NCBI GenBank assembly: GCA_004194705.1
Contig: SADC01001282.1
Coordinates: 434,001 to 498,000, forward strand
Direction of reading: 5' to 3'
Origin: Ditylenchus dipsaci
Taxonomy: Eukaryota; Nematoda; Chromadorea; Rhabditida; Anguinidae
Length of the DNA stretch: 64,000 nucleotides
A program made the translations under genes and the position numbers. Below, piece by piece: positions 31,301 through 43,645 of this stretch. Position 1 is the first letter of the stretch; every line of letters begins with the position of its first letter. Under the pieces are notes generated by a model, which saw only the letters and a program-made list of their open reading frames with translations, was not told where the DNA came from and did not search any database.

Positions 31301-32355
31301 TTTAGTCGTCCAACGAAGACTACAGCACTTTAGTCAGAAGTTTGGCAGCTTTATCTTTTCTGCCCGTAAGGCAAGTAGAGCCTGCATTCCAATTGTTGTT
31401 GACCGAGTTTTGGAAGTTAGATCTGCTTACTATTGCTGACTTTTCTATTCATAGAGTTTTTTAGAAACTACATCCACATACAGGGCGCGAGAAATTCGCC
31501 CTTTTTTCCACCAACAGTATGAAATCGAAAAGAAACACAGGATGGTGTTCTGGGAAGAACAAATAATGCTCAAGAGTCATTTCATTGTCAGCTGAATTCT
31601 CAGTTGAAAAAGAAAAATGCTGCATTTTCAAAGTATGTTTTTTACTTTTTCGTTTAAGTCAAAAAAGGCCGAAAATAGCATCTTTTGCAAAAAAAAAACT
31701 ACCTTTCTTTAGCGAAAAAGTGCCCTTTTCTGTGCAAATTCTGTTCAACAAACGACAAAAGTCACGGGACACGATTTATCCCGTGTTCTGTGGGAGTCTG
31801 GAGGAGTTTTACAAAAAAGGAAACTTTTCTGCCGAAAAGGAGTATTTCTCTGAAAAAAATCATACTGTAATAATTTTAGAAAAGGAGAATTTCTCTGAAA
31901 ATTATGGTTAAGTCTAGAGTTGTCGAAATTTCCGGAAAGAATCTTATGGTGGGAAAGTTTCCGCAAGCTTTCCAGAAACTTTCCATTGGTCAACAAAATG
32001 TGAATTTTTCGAGAAATTTCCGGAAACTTTCCATTGGTCAGCCTTAGTAAAGCCTGCAGAGTTTTAGAATTACCCTGTAAATTACACGTTTAATTCAATT
32101 TTCAGAGCCATAAAGGTCAACAAAAAAGAAGAGCTTGATGCCGAAACGAAGCTTAGAGAATATGAACTAGATCCAACTGTTGGATTATTAGTGCACCCCC
32201 GTTCTGTTCAATCCTAATCAACAGACCGGGCTATTTGGGAATTTATAGCAATATACGATGCGCTCCAAACACCCGCAAATGAGGAAACCTTACAGCATCT
32301 AAAAGCCCTGAAATTTCGCATTATGAAAAATGGTTTTGACAATTGGGACGATTAG
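31300..32355 (+). pseudogene. 3' half of a third MULE transposase
   Basis: Begins in SSNEDYSTLVRSLAALSFLP, the helical stretch after the MULE core (compare NWTNLVAAIAFVP at the same place in the outer MULE). It continues with YRAREIRPFFHQQYEIEKKH, RTNNAQESFHCQLNSQLKK and, in an exon near 32105-32355, a C-terminus ending KFRIMKNGFDNWDD. The FLYWCH and catalytic exons are absent, apparently replaced by the array at 31025-31300. Frames change between segments. AT-rich intron-like sequence (31640-32100) lies between the last two exons. Confidence 0.7.
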
Positions 32356-32703
32356 AATATCATACTGTAATTTTATCGCTATTATTAATAAGTTGTCTAA
32401 AAAAGAAGTACTTAAACTGATAACTTTAGGAAGCACTTAGTTTTTGTTTTGTTTGTGTTTCTACTATGCTACCTGAGTTGTGTGTGAATCTGCACTAATG
32501 GGTCGATGTCATTACAGTAAATAACTAAATAGAGTGAGAGACCCCAAAAGCTCGTTCCCGCCTTAGGTCCGAGACTTTTTCACCTTGATTTTTGAAATAT
32601 TCTGCCAAGCCTGATTCGTCAGCCTGATCGCGGCTTTTAGATCGATGGTTAGAACTTTTGTGAATGCAATCTCCCGCTTTTATCAATGACATAGACTCAT
32701 TAG

Positions 32704-33731
32704 TAGGGACCCAAATTCTGTGCACTAAAAAATGCAAAATATGCGCATAAAATATGCGCTAAAAATGCTTAAATATGCGCTAAAAACGTAAAATATGCAG
32801 TATAATTTTTAGACTAAACCTTTTAAATGTACCGCATAACATTCGTGAAGAATCACTATATCTCGTAAAATTGCTCTAAAAGATGCTTTTGAACGGTTTG
32901 GCAGCTTATACATGATTGAAAGATACTTTTTGGATAATCCTAAATTTTTTTGCAAAAAAAATTGACCGAAATTTGACATATGGCTTTGCTGAAGCAAGGT
33001 GATTTAACCTGAGGATTTAATTTATTTGACTTTAGGATTTAATTTATTTGACGTCCCATTTGACCTAGGATTTGAACATAGCTTTAAAAAAACTTTCTGC
33101 TCCCATGAAGATGCCGCAGGATTTCAGTCGAAAAAGATTTTTGAAAAGTGTTGACCGCCATTTACTAGCTAAGTTGCAAAAAAGATATTTTGTGAAGCAA
33201 TTTCGAGACATTTGGGAGTTCTGTACTCCTGCCACTTCTTCGCATCTTCTCGCAAATATAAACAATGTGCATTTTGCGATTTTCAAAATTAATATCTTTT
33301 ACAAACCAAATCGGTGCTTTGCACTGTTATTTTGCTACTTTAACTAAAAATATGAATTGCACGGTACTGAAACGTTAGCTACCTCAATAAAGGTTATTTA
33401 GTAAAAAAATCTCTTTCTTACACGCTTGACAATAAAGTGTCCTGGTTTTGGAAACTAAGAAATTGACTTATTTACACACAAAAGACGAGATTTGGCATGC
33501 TGCAACATCTTTCAACCCGAAAAATTTCTGAGATTTTCTACAATATGCAGAAAATATGCGTCAAAATTGCAAAATATGCAAAATATGCACTAAAAATGGA
33601 AAATATGCAAAACATGCTGCATAAAAGTACGAAAAAAGTACTCAAACAGGGCTAAAAGTGCGTTTTTTGTGCATAACTATTGCTTGCATATCCGCAGAAA
33701 AATATGCATTTGCATAGAATTTGGGTCCCTA
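32704..33731. mobile_element. hAT-type non-autonomous element, 8-bp duplication
   Basis: TIRs TAGGGACCCAAATTCT and AGAATTTGGGTCCCTA, flanked by CTCATTAG (32696-32703 and 33732-33739). TAGGG-type termini with an 8-bp duplication define hAT. Subterminal arrays of AAAATATGCA/TATGCGCTAAAAA fill both ends. The core (about 33072-33347, plus) has 91 codons without a stop but no recognisable hAT motif. Confidence 0.85.
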
Positions 33732-34035
33732 CTCATTAGTGATGTAGACCTAATGAACATAAAACACTCGTGTTCAGTGTAGTCAATTTGCTTATGAAAC
33801 TGCTTTTAAAATAAGACAATCACTGTCAAAACTAGAATCCCGCTCAAGACAAGAACGATTTGATTTTCAAATTCGGATATTTATTGTCTTGAGCGCAATT
33901 CTAATCTTGACAGTGATTTTCTTATCTTAAAGGCAGTTTCATAAGCAACTCGACTACGCTGAACACGAATCCTGTGTCAGAATGGATGATTTTGCTGGCA
34001 ATTACGGAGTTATAGGAATTTTGTATTACGACTTA

Positions 34036-34692
34036 CAAGGGAACCGCACGAACTGTACGATTTGATTCGAATATTCTGACTACGCCATCTTGTAGAGCAT
34101 AGTCGATTTACTATATAAAATTTCAATATTTTCGGCCACCAGCCACAAAAATTTTGAGTTCTAGGTCGAATAAAACCGAAAAAACCCCGAAAAACGCTAA
34201 TTTGGGATATTTTAGTGCCCCAATGCTCGGTTTTTGTTTGTCAAGTGCCAAATCTGATCATTATGACCTAATGTTACTTTTTGATTTTACGTCTAACAGT
34301 GATGTTTTTAGAAATTATTTGAAAATTTTATGAAATTCAAATTTTCACGGTACATGTCATCAGTAAAATCAGTGGATCAGTAAAATTTGAATTTCAAAAA
34401 ATTTTCAAATAATTTCTAAAAACATCACTGTTAGACGTAAAATCAAAAAGTAACATGTGGTCATAATGATCAGATTTGGCTATTGACAAACAAAAAACCG
34501 AGCATTGGGGCACTAAAATATCCCAAATTAGCGTTTTTCGGGGGTTTTTCGGCTTTATTTGACTTAGAACTCAAGATTTTTGTGGCTGCTGACCGAAAAT
34601 ATTGAAATTCTATATAGTAAATCGACTATGCTCTACAAGATGGCGTAGTCAGAATATTCGAATCAAATCGTACAGTTAGTGCGGTTCCCTTG
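34036..34692. mobile_element. Palindromic MITE, CAAGGGAACCGCAC ends, TTA duplication
   Basis: 657 bp of near-perfect inverted repeat with its turn near 34370. Starts CAAGGGAACCGCACGAACTG. TTA is on both sides (34033-34035 and 34693-34695). The 3-bp TTA duplication is compatible with a Harbinger-type origin, but the terminus does not look like the element at 25163. No protein is encoded. Confidence 0.75.
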
Positions 34693-35149
34693 TTAGACAT
34701 TCTTTTTGTCAATTTTGTCAAGATTTAAAGAAGATGTTGGTGTATTCAAAATAGAAAGAACCGTCAGATTCTAGTCTTTCTTTTTGATGTGATAATTTAT
34801 CTGAATGCCATCTTTACCCAAAGTTATGACCATGTTAGTGTTGAAACCTTGGATTCAAATGGAAACCCAGAATCTTGGCTACATCTTAGTATATCAAACA
34901 TGTGACTTGTATATAAAAGTCAGAAAATATCAACCAGACCAGTCAACGGAAAACCCTCAAAACCATCAATTTTCAGAAATTCAGCATATTGTAGCCTGCA
35001 TACAAGCTCTAGTAGGTGTGAAAGCCTGTGCTGATGATCTTGTTGGATAGCCAAAAGTGTGAGGATCATTTTGACACTAAACTTTTATTATTCTTAAATC
35101 TAATTTTTACAACCATAATCTTAATTTTCGAACAATTCGAACAAGCAAC

Positions 35150-35830
35150 CTGGCACATGATTATAAAAGCTCAACAACAAGACCATCCCTTCAAGAATCA
35201 CTCAGAGTACCACTCCAGAGTGGCTAAAAGTCAAAAATAACGGGGCAAGGCAGATTCGTATTTGCGTTTCTCGCATTTTACAAAACTCGTATTCGCAAAA
35301 TTCAAAATTGTGTTCTTGGCGTTGTTTTTCGGTCCTTTTTTGCAGTCCACTCTTTGATAAGTTACCACTCATTTTTTATCCAGTGAGATGAGCTACAAAT
35401 GTGTGATAAATTGCCCAAGAGTGGACTGCAAAAGTGGGCCAAAAAATAACGCCAAGAACACAATTTTGAATTTTGCGAATACGAGTTTTGTCAAATGCGA
35501 GAAACGCGAATACGAATCGGCCCTGCCCTAAAATAACTGGTTTTAGGGGTTGACTAAAAGGGGTAAACTTCTCGACAAAAAGCGATTGAGCGAATGAGAA
35601 TTCCAGTTCAAAAGACTCTTAATCGCTCAAAATTCCATACTAATATTTTCTAAAGCACCTCAAACTGCTTCAAACCACAAGATTCTGAGCGATTTAGCCC
35701 ATCAGACCGTAATTCTGTTCCACTCAATCGCTTTTTCTCGAGAAGTTTACCGGCTCTAATAAACCCCTAATAACCAGTTATTTTTGGCTTTTGGCCACTC
35801 TGGAGTGGTACTCTGAGCGAATCTTAAAGG
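35150..35830. repeat. Nested palindromes sharing modules with 42.7 and 63.7 kb
   Basis: Outer arms CAGAGTACCACTCCAGAGTG (35203) and its complement (35800). Inside are a hairpin at 35242-35528 (GTGTTCTTGGCGTTGTTTTT arms; another copy at 42672-42945) and a hairpin at 35538-35785 (AAAAAGCGATTGAGCG arms; another copy at 63712-63990). The modules recur separately, so each is a mobile unit. Confidence 0.7.
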
Positions 35831-36254
35831 GGAAGAGCTTAATGTGGGAATTGTCCAGTTTGTTGGTTGAAATCCTTCTGGGGTTTTTCCTAATTTTGTT
35901 TACGAATTTGGCATAAAAATCATCATCAAGCACTTGACTATTCAGTATTTATTTTGGTGACCCAAGGCAAAAATTAACATTTTGGTTCAAAGAGCTTTTC
36001 GCTGAAATGCGTAGACCATAATCTGAAGCATGGTTAAATCATGCCATGGCTGCGAAAACATTAAATATTTGGCCCGTTGTGCGCAAAACAGATAAAATTA
36101 TCTGAACCGATAAATTTATCTGTCAGATAAAAATCAAAACTTTTTTGTCTCACAGATAAAATTTATCTGTCAGATAAATTTTTATCTGTCAGATAAAATT
36201 TGGAGCCATTCAGAGCCAGTATTATGTCATTGAGATCAAATTCGTTGATTCTTC

Positions 36255-36510
36255 AGGACCTAAATTGAATGAAAATTTCCTTGATGAGAAAAAGATACCT
36301 GAATGCCCCCAATCCTCAGTGAGTTGTACCTGAAAATTAGTGATATTAAATTCCGTAGATGATTATGGTAATTAGTATGCGGCTTATAACCACTCTCGCT
36401 AGGCAGCCTCTTGTAGATAAGTTGACGTGCTCCGACAGTTATGTTACTATGGCCTAGCCATACTGTCTTGAGGGTGGAACACGAAGGCACATAGAGAGTG
36501 GCATTTTGAT
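36255..36510 (-). repeat. Family C repeat, shared with 55490-55700 and 56110-56360
   Basis: GCCTAGCCATACTGTCTTGA, CACGAAGGCACATAGAGAGT and AGGCAGCCTCTTGTAGATAA are repeated at the two other sites, which are inverted relative to each other. All copies keep the frame KTVWLG..NITVGARQL on the minus-sense strand, so it may descend from a captured exon. No known domain. Confidence 0.6.
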
Positions 36511-36615
36511 AACACACAGCTTGACTAATGCAATAATTGCCACATAGATGAAAAAATTATGACTTGTCTCTATGTATGTGGTTCGTATGTCAAAACTGTG
36601 TGTGTTGTTATAATG

Positions 36616-37561
36616 GGTACATGTCAATTTTCCGCCGACCAATTTTCCGCGGACAATTTTCCGCGGACAATTTTCCGCCGACAAATTTTCCGCCGACCAA
36701 TTTTCCGCCGACAAATTTTCCGCCGACCAATTTTCCGCCGACCATTTTTCCGCCGCCATAATTCAATTTCTGTTTTCACGTTTGGCTAGTATATTTAGTA
36801 GTGCCAATCTAAAATACATCTAGAATTTCGCTATTTCTTTATCGGATTTAACTTCGGTACTTTTAAAGTTCCCCCCCCCATACTCGGATTTTTTGAAAAG
36901 TGACCCAAAATCACCTCTCGAACTCATTTGTTTTGCACAACAAGGTCCGAGAAGCATTTCTAAACACTTTCTGAATAAAAAAATTGAAAGTTTGTCAAAA
37001 AAAATTGCCTCCCACCCCTCAGGCACAGATGGTCTTTTTAGGGTTTTTAAAGTCACTTTGGGTGATTTATCACATTTTTCTTGCTGGAGCTGGTCAAAAA
37101 TAGTCTCTTAATGCATTTTTGATCAAGAGTCTTGCTCGGAATCATGTCTAAGGTAAGTGAGTGCGCGCATCTCTAACCAACCAAGCCCCCTGCGCCCCCT
37201 TCGGGGCGCAGGGGGCTTGGTTGCTTGGGGTTGAGATGCGCACACACACATACCTGAGACACAAATCACTCGAAAATGACTCTGGATGCAAAAAAACATA
37301 TGCATACCAGAGTTTATTTATGCGGTAGGCCCCAGAAAGTAAAAATTTGTTCAAAATCTATCATTTTTACGGGTCATTCACAGAAGAAACTTTAACTTGA
37401 AAACAGAAATTGAATTATGGCGGCGGAAAATTGGTCGGCGGAAAATTTGTCGGCGGAAAATTGGTCGGCGGAAAATTGGTCGGCGGAAAATTTGTCGGCG
37501 GAAAATTGTCCGCGGAAAATTGTCCGCGGAAAATTGGTCGGCGGAAAATTGACCGGTACCG
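36616..37561. mobile_element. Array-ended element, AATTTTCCGCCGAC units, 9-bp duplication
   Basis: Inverted arrays of 15-bp units AATTTTCCGCCGACC / AATTTTCCGCGGACA (36625-36765 and 37415-37555). GTTATAATG lies on both sides (36607-36615 and 37562-37570). Starts GGTACATGTC. It carries a full family A palindrome (37100-37350). It is nested inside the element 36075-38131. Confidence 0.85.
37100..37350. repeat. Family A repeat, full copy with GC-rich hairpin
   Basis: CAAGCCCCCTGCGCCCC followed by GGGGCGCAGGGGGCTTGG forms a stem of about 19 bp. Outside it are AATCATGTCTAAGGTAAGTG and CATACCTGAGACACAAATCA, then GCGGTAGGCCCCAG. Confidence 0.8.
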
Positions 37562-38407
37562 GTTATAATGCGAAATGTACGAAATGTATAACTTACGTAA
37601 CCGGCACACCTGAAAATCATCAATAGAAGATTTTTTAGAAAGACTATGACAGGCAAGAAAAATATGAAGACCTAAAGCTAGCCAATTACCACATCCTAGC
37701 TTGTTTCGCGAACGAGTCCGTGATGCTTACCTGGAAAACAAGAAAATAAGTCCTAGAAAGTTTATATATGAGATCACCATGACCACCGAGACAGCAGTGC
37801 GAATCAAGCAAAAAAACAATGAAATCAGTAACGAAAATATGCCACAAGGTGAAAATTACTATACCAATCACTGCCATCTAGCTAAAGACACCCTGAAAAT
37901 CTAATTCAGAACCCTTGGGTTGAGCTAGAGGAGGTATCAAGAATACTTGGGGCAGAAAAATAGCAAAAAATAAATTGCGGGAATTCAATTTTATCTGATA
38001 GGTAAAGTTTTATCTGTCAGATAAAATTTTATCTGACAGATAAATTTTATCTGTGAGACAAAAAAGTTTTGATTTTTATCTGACAGATAAATTTATCGGT
38101 TCAGATAATTTTATCTGTTTTGCGCACAACGATTTGGCCTGAAATCATCTGAAAAAGATTATTTGGAATCTTTTCGGCTAACATATTCATTACTAGCGTT
38201 TAATTTGAAATTTTTGACTGTGAGCTCGACCACGACCAAGGACCGTGAGCAAGGGGAAAACTTTTTAGATAAGGAATGTCAGATGTGATAACATTACATT
38301 GCACAGCTGCGCCCTAATCTAGCCATTGAGTGAAAATAATTTAACACAACCAAATTTGAAACTTATTTACCAATAAATTTCGCAAATTATTTCTTACTCC
38401 ACACAAA

Positions 38408-39603
38408 ATGAGTGATCCATCGTCGACAGAGTCAATTTCATCCCCAGCTGACCAAGCACCGAATGCAGGAGATTCCGTGGTGGAAGGTACTTCACTTAGT
38501 CCATCTGCATCCAGCACCACCAAGTTATTTTTCGAATCTAACCTGGAAGAGTATGAAAAACTTTTCAGCAACAGGTAAATTTAAGTGAATACACGGGATG
38601 TATACGGCAGTAGGGAAGAGTCGGGTATCATTTTTCGCTTAAGGTACCGTGTTATAAGGCTCGGTTATGCACGCGTGGTTAGTACCAAGCCGCGAAATCA
38701 GTAACAAAATGAAGCTTGGCAGTGTGATTGGAATCCCATGAACTTCATGAAATTGGAATCTCAGAAATTTTGGAAGTCCGTTTCTCAAATCTCACCGGCT
38801 TAAATGATTTAAGTTAAATACCAAAATCTAAAATTCCGTCGGTTCATATTTCTAAGTTAAAAAATCACAATTTTGAGAGGGATTTCTGCAAATCCTGGGA
38901 TCGCAATCCCAAAAATTTCGGAAATTGCAATTCCAAATCCAAAGTTGCGAAAAAAATAAAAAAATTCCGACGCTACTATCATATACCCCCCCCCCCCAAA
39001 AAAAAGCTACTGTAATATACCCCTCCCCCCCCAATAATTTTTTAGGTACCCCAAAAACCATTTTTTTTGGAAAAGTGGTGAAATTATTACGTGTTGTCCC
39101 TGAGCCTAATCCCTACGGCCCGAAGCCTAAGCCTAAGGGCTAAGCCTAATTCTTAAGCCTAAAAATTATTGGGGGGGGGGATATATTACAGTAGCGCCAA
39201 AATTCCAATTCCATATCTCAAAAAACATGAACCGGCAAGCCTAGGCAAAATCAGTAAGTATAGACTACAATAATTTAGGTACACCTCTAAGGACGAAGAT
39301 TTCGTAAAAAAGTCCAATGCCATATTTGAGCCTATCCATATATTTCCTTGGCAAGAGAGAGGCAATAATTTCAATGGAGCCAATAACGGTGGAAGAGGAA
39401 ATAGAAGAAACCACAACAACCAGCGGTGGAATCCAAGAGGTCAGAACTCAGACAACAACAATGCCCGCAATGAGGGCAGTGATTCCCGAAGGCAACGAGA
39501 TTTTGAATTTGACAATAGAGATGCTGGCAACTCTAGAGGCCAAAGAAATTTCGGTCATGACAGAGAATTCAATAAACAAAGACGATGGTTGGTTATTGTG
39601 TGA
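38408..39603 (+). CDS. RAMAC: RAMAC homologue (RNMT-activating mini protein)
   Basis: Two exons, 38408-38574 and 39279-39603, in phase. After a Ser/Pro-rich leader, LEEYEKLFSNR|YTSKDEDFV matches the RAMAC N-terminal core (EEMFASRFTENDxEY type). The C-terminus is Asn/Arg/Gly-rich (GGRGNRRNHNNQRWNPRG, NSRGQRNFGHD), the RNA-binding part in known RAMACs. In other animals RAMAC (FAM103A1) binds RNMT and raises mRNA cap N7-methylation in the nucleus. Length is about 163 residues, against about 118 in human. The 704-bp intron carries a MITE with CTACTATCATATA ends (38966-39203). Frame and splice sites are clean, which is rare here. The stop after FNKQRRWLVIV may be extended by a further exon. Confidence 0.8.
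38966..39203. mobile_element. MITE, AATTCCGACGCTACTATC ends with C-run
   Basis: The left end CCGACGCTACTATCATATAC plus a run of C is mirrored by a G-run plus ATATATTACAGTAGCGCCAA. Complete small example of the family seen at 5161-7967 and near 62052. Lies in the RAMAC intron. Confidence 0.7.
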
Positions 39604-40564
39604 TTTGTAAGAGAATACATCGAAGTAGAAATGTTTCAGGACAGGATCTAATCACTCAGATTCTTCAATCAAACAAATAGATCAATCAGCCAAATGATTT
39701 TCGTGCAGAATTTTTTTGGATTTTGATGACGCTTTAGATTATTTCTATTTATTAGACAAACACAGTGTGTGTACTAAAATAATGTTTGCTATTTTTTTAA
39801 TTTTCTGGCCGTAGTAGATTGATTTTTTCTTTCAAATCCATGTAAAGGGGCTATGACATTACGGGGAGGAAATTTGACATAAAACCCCCAACTTGCCGAG
39901 TATAGAGAATTTTTTTGTTCAATAAGGTGTGAAAGATTTTTTGCAAAGTTACTCTATGCAAATGTTCCCACCGAATAAACATAGTCAGATGCACATTTGA
40001 AGCAAACAAAATTGATTTTCGCCAGAAAGTCTAACTCAACTTTCTGGCGAAATTAATCCGGAAGAAATTGGGGAAGGTGAGAGTCTCACCTCGAGACGAA
40101 AAAGGCCTTTGAAAGAAAAGGAAAGAAAAGAAAAAGGCCTTTTTTGTACTAGGAAAACCTGAAATTCTGACAATCTCCAGTCCTACTGGGTCAAGCACCC
40201 CGAAAGCCACGGGTCACACACATTTTTTTAATTCTGGTAACACATCTAATGGTAAATCGACCCTGCTCTATACGATAGAGGTAAAATAAGAACTTTATAG
40301 ATAGTGAAAAATAATTTTTCGGCTGACCCGCAGGTCCTAACCCGCGCCCCAAATTATCCAATTTGACCCGCGGGTCACTGACTTGCGGGTCACGCAGAAA
40401 CTGGGTTTGAACGTTATTATAGCAAATCTGTTATTCCTATATTGTAGAGCCGAGTCGATTTTCTTATAGATCTGTTAAAATCGGCGAGAAGTGATGGCTG
40501 AGAGCCGAGATAGAAACAAAAAGCGTTTGAAAAATTGACCCGTGACCCTCAAGAGTATGACTGG

Positions 40565-41370
40565 AGCTACACCGAATTCGTAATCAGCGTATCCGATTTG
40601 CTTCTAAACACACTCTTAGAAGTATACTTTGAATGTCATATTTCAAATTTTTCTCAGAACAATAAATATTTGATTCACCAATTATTGACTTGTTTGAAAG
40701 TTTTATGTCCTGAGAGGAATTTGAAATATGATATTGAAATCGCACCTCTAAGAGTAGTTTTAGAAACAAATCAGATACGCTGATCACGAATCCGGTGTCA
40801 GAATTTCAGGTTTGCCTAGTAAGTATTTTTTTCACGTCAAAAACTCAAAAGAGTTAGGACGACTAGCAAACTTCAAATGCCTTTTTCGTCTTGCCTCCCC
40901 CAATTTTTTCGCCAGAAAGGTGCCTTATCAATTGCTCTTTTCAATGCACTAAAACTTAGGAAGGTGCACGCCGATTTCCGATTTTTATAACGGTTTTTTC
41001 GCCGAAAACTGGTGTTCGAAAAATGCTGATTTTTTGAAAAAAAAACACACTTTTACGCCAAAATTTATTACAAACTATGGAGATTTCGTATTTGTTAAAA
41101 AGAGGAGCTCATTCTGCGTCGAATAAGTTTTTAAACGAGTGTACATTATCATATTTTCACTAAGTGTAAATAATTATAAGAAATGTACTGGTTTTTCCGA
41201 GTACCAAACTTCGGGAGGCCACAGCTCGGCGAATTAGTGAGAAAATTTGGTCGAATTTGGTGTTATCGTACTCAGCACATCGTAGGCTTTTATTTGAGCC
41301 CAAACACTTAATATCCAATTTTCTGCGGTTTCCGACTAAACTACAAAATTACAGAACTTCTCTTAAAAAT
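40565..41370. repeat. Family B repeat, second copy
   Basis: Same sequence order as 3430-4235 with small differences: ACCGAATTCGTAATCAGCGT at the left, AATTACAGAACTTCTCTT at the right. The similar length and ends suggest a transposable unit rather than a segmental duplication. Confidence 0.8.
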
Positions 41371-42269
41371 TAACTCGATTTAACGGCCCCTCTTGGGATC
41401 AGCCCTAGGGGCCGTTAAATTAGGGGGGAGGTCGTTAAATCGAGTTTCTTGAACCAAAAGTGTCCAAAGGGGCCGTTAAATCGAGGTATGACTATGAAAA
41501 GGTCAAAACTCAACAAAGATCTAATGGAAAAAGCTAATTTGCATTGAAAAACAAGAACAACTGAGCTCAGCAAGCAATAAAGATTAAGAGTTTTGATTTC
41601 TGACTGTTTTTGCAATTTTATCCTTTATCGTAGAATTAGTCATGATCCTTAGCTAAAATTACCCTTTGTCCTCTTGTTGAGTTTATTATGTAATAGCTTG
41701 TTCACGTTGTTCGAGTTAGAGTCAGAGTTCGGGTAAGAGGTGTTCATGTAACCAAAAACCCGAACTCTAACTCTAACTCGAACAACGTGAACAAGCCATA
41801 AATTAAGTGGTTGTAGTTGATACCACAATCTAACAAAAAATGCATTTGAGACGTTTTGAGTACTGCACGATTTCCATAAACTTCTATAAGTCATAGAAGT
41901 TTTAGCGATAAGTCTATAAGTTATAGCTTCACTGTAACACAACATCTTAAACCATGAACCATCGACACAAAGGTGCTAATTTATGTTCAAATGCAGAAAA
42001 TTTGATAAAAACACTTTTAATTATGACTGATAATCACATCAAGCACCTGCGATTATGGCTGATTTTCGACTGAAAGTGCTGATTTCAGACAGTTTTGTCA
42101 TGAGAGCCCGTCTTAAATAGTAAAAATAAACAAAATAATCAGGCAAATAGTGACGACAAATCGAGGGGGCCGTTAAATCGAGGGCCGTTAAATCGGGGGT
42201 ATAACTCCTTATGAGTTAGTCAAATCTAACCAAACTGAGCCCAGGGGCCGTTAAATCGAGGGTTCACTG
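41370..42269. mobile_element. pogo-like composite with GGCCGTTAAATCGAG repeats
   Basis: Several copies of GGGGCCGTTAAATCGAG occur in both orientations at 41370-41500 and 42160-42269. The right end ...GGTTCACTG is followed by TA, which is a pogo-type terminus. The left terminus is ambiguous. A GTTCGAGTTAGAGT hairpin (41692-41800) is nested inside. Confidence 0.55.
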
Positions 42270-42386
42270 TACACAAAACATGTATGAAACAAAGGCCATT
42301 CAAAAGTAAGCTAGAAACCATGATATCTGTATCATGGTTTTTCAATTTTTTGGGAGGGAGCCGTAGTTCTGTCTCACTAGTTTTTA

Positions 42387-42622
42387 AAAGGCCATTGCCG
42401 TCTCCGACAACGGTTGTCTCCCGCCAATTCAAATTTAATTCTGAATCATCGAACTTCTGTACGAATTTTTCAACTTGATTTCTAACAAAACTATACCTAA
42501 AATTAAATTATAGGCCTTGTTTGTTAGAAACCAAGTTGAAAAATCCGTACAAAAGTTCAATAATTAAACACGATAATTTGAATTGGCGGGGGACAATTTA
42601 AAACAGGTGGCAATGGCCCTTT
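42387..42622. mobile_element. MITE with AAAGGCCATTGCC ends, copy 2
   Basis: Shares the core GATTTCTAACAAAACTATAC and TTGTTAGAAACCAAGTTG with copy 1 at 12200-12437. Termini AAAGGCCATTGCC and GGCAATGGCCCTTT. Confidence 0.75.
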
Positions 42623-42671
42623 AAGATGATTTGGAAAAGGGGCAGGACGTTATTATAAACTCCCGGGTGTT

Positions 42672-42945
42672 CTACATGAAAAAAATTCTCGTATTTGACA
42701 AAACTCGTATTCGTAGAATTTAAATTCGTGTTCTTGGCGTTGTTATTTTGGCCCATTTTCGAAGTTTACTTTTTGGTAAGTCACCACTCATTTTGTAGCC
42801 AGTAAGATAAGCTACAAAATGAGTGGTAACTTACCGAAGAGTGAACTTCAAAAGTTGGCCGAAACAACAACGCCAAGAACACAACTTCAAATTCTGCGAA
42901 TACGAGTTTTGACAAATACGAGAAACGCGAATACGAAACGGCCCC
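42672..42945. repeat. Hairpin repeat, second copy of the 35242-35528 module
   Basis: Arms CGTGTTCTTGGCGTTGTTAT and CAACAACGCCAAGAACACAA, turning at TACAAAATGAGTGGTAACTT. Outer parts are GTATTTGACAAAACTCGTAT and its complement. Confidence 0.7.
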
Positions 42946-43279
42946 CTCCCGAAAAAAAAACCTCAATAAATTCTTTGAAAAAAGACAATTCTAAAAGTTT
43001 TCTTGAAAGACACAAATCGGGGAGTACTCCGACAGGGGAACCAAAGCAAAATCGAATTTTGTTTGCTTCAAATGTGCATCTGACTATGTTTATTCGGTGG
43101 GAACATTTGCATAGAGTAACTTTGCAAAAAATGTTTCACACCTTATTGAACAAAAAAAATTCTCTATACTCGGCAAGTTGGGGTTTTATGTCAAATTTCC
43201 TCTCCTAATATTAGGGGTAATAATACATTATAATGTCACACCTCCTTTAATACTTTGTCTGTCAAAAAGTGTTGGGATA

Positions 43280-43640
43280 AGGAGTCCGAGCGAGAAAGAA
43301 ATGACTTTTTTAAACCGATCGAGAAACCAAGAAAATGTATCTGAGCCTAGTAAGAAACCGAGATTTTTGGCATTTTCTAGCTGCCAATAAAAATTCCAAC
43401 TTATTATTTGCCAACTCTTTTTGTGATATTAAAATTTTCTCAGCGAGAGAAAAAATGTGGCTGATTGATATTCGAGAAGATGAATGTGAGCCGAGCGATA
43501 AACCAAAGACGAGGAAGAGGTCGAACCCGAATTTGCGGTATTCTCTCTCGGTCCCCAACACTATTGAAAGCCGATACTGATTCGTTCTTTGTACAACGAG
43601 CTGTCATTGTAGAACCAGTAGAACCACACCTGTTTTTCTC
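43280..43640 (+). other. Coding-like stretch, unrecognised
   Basis: About 360 bases without repeats that read as protein in short runs: RNQENVSEPSKKPRF near 43320, SDKPKTRKRSNPNLRYSLSV near 43495, and DSFFVQRAVIVEPVEPHLFF in another frame near 43580. It breaks off at a CGACTCGATACAC hairpin (43646-43882). It may be an exon of an unknown gene or captured sequence. No start, stop or splice model is convincing. Confidence 0.25.
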
Positions 43641-43645
43641 GACTG

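Larger units (their letters stand above)
36075..38131. mobile_element. Array-ended element, TTATCTGTCAGATAAA units, 8-bp duplication
   Basis: Long TIRs (36075-36205 and 37992-38131), almost perfect for over 80 bp, beginning CGTTGTGCGCAAAACAG and built from TTTATCTGTCAGATAAA units. ATTTGGCC flanks both ends (36067-36074 and 38132-38139). It contains a repeat shared with 55.5 and 56.2 kb, a second array-ended element (36616-37561), and an open stretch of about 60 codons near 37701-37904 of unknown nature. Confidence 0.9.
39843..43249. mobile_element. Element with AAAGGGGCTATGACATTA ends (compound)
   Basis: 39843-40020 (AAATTTGACATAAAACCCCC, TTGCCGAGTATAGAGAAT, GTTCCCACCGAATAAACATA) is mirrored at 43035-43249. 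Between them lie a second family B copy, pogo-type ends and two MITE copies. The pairing is clear; no duplication was seen. Confidence 0.6.

Noticed and set aside
36559..37609. RRPIFRRQIFRRP-type repeat protein on both strands
   Set aside because: Translation of the AATTTTCCGCCGACC arrays at the two ends of the element 36616-37561; equally open in either orientation.
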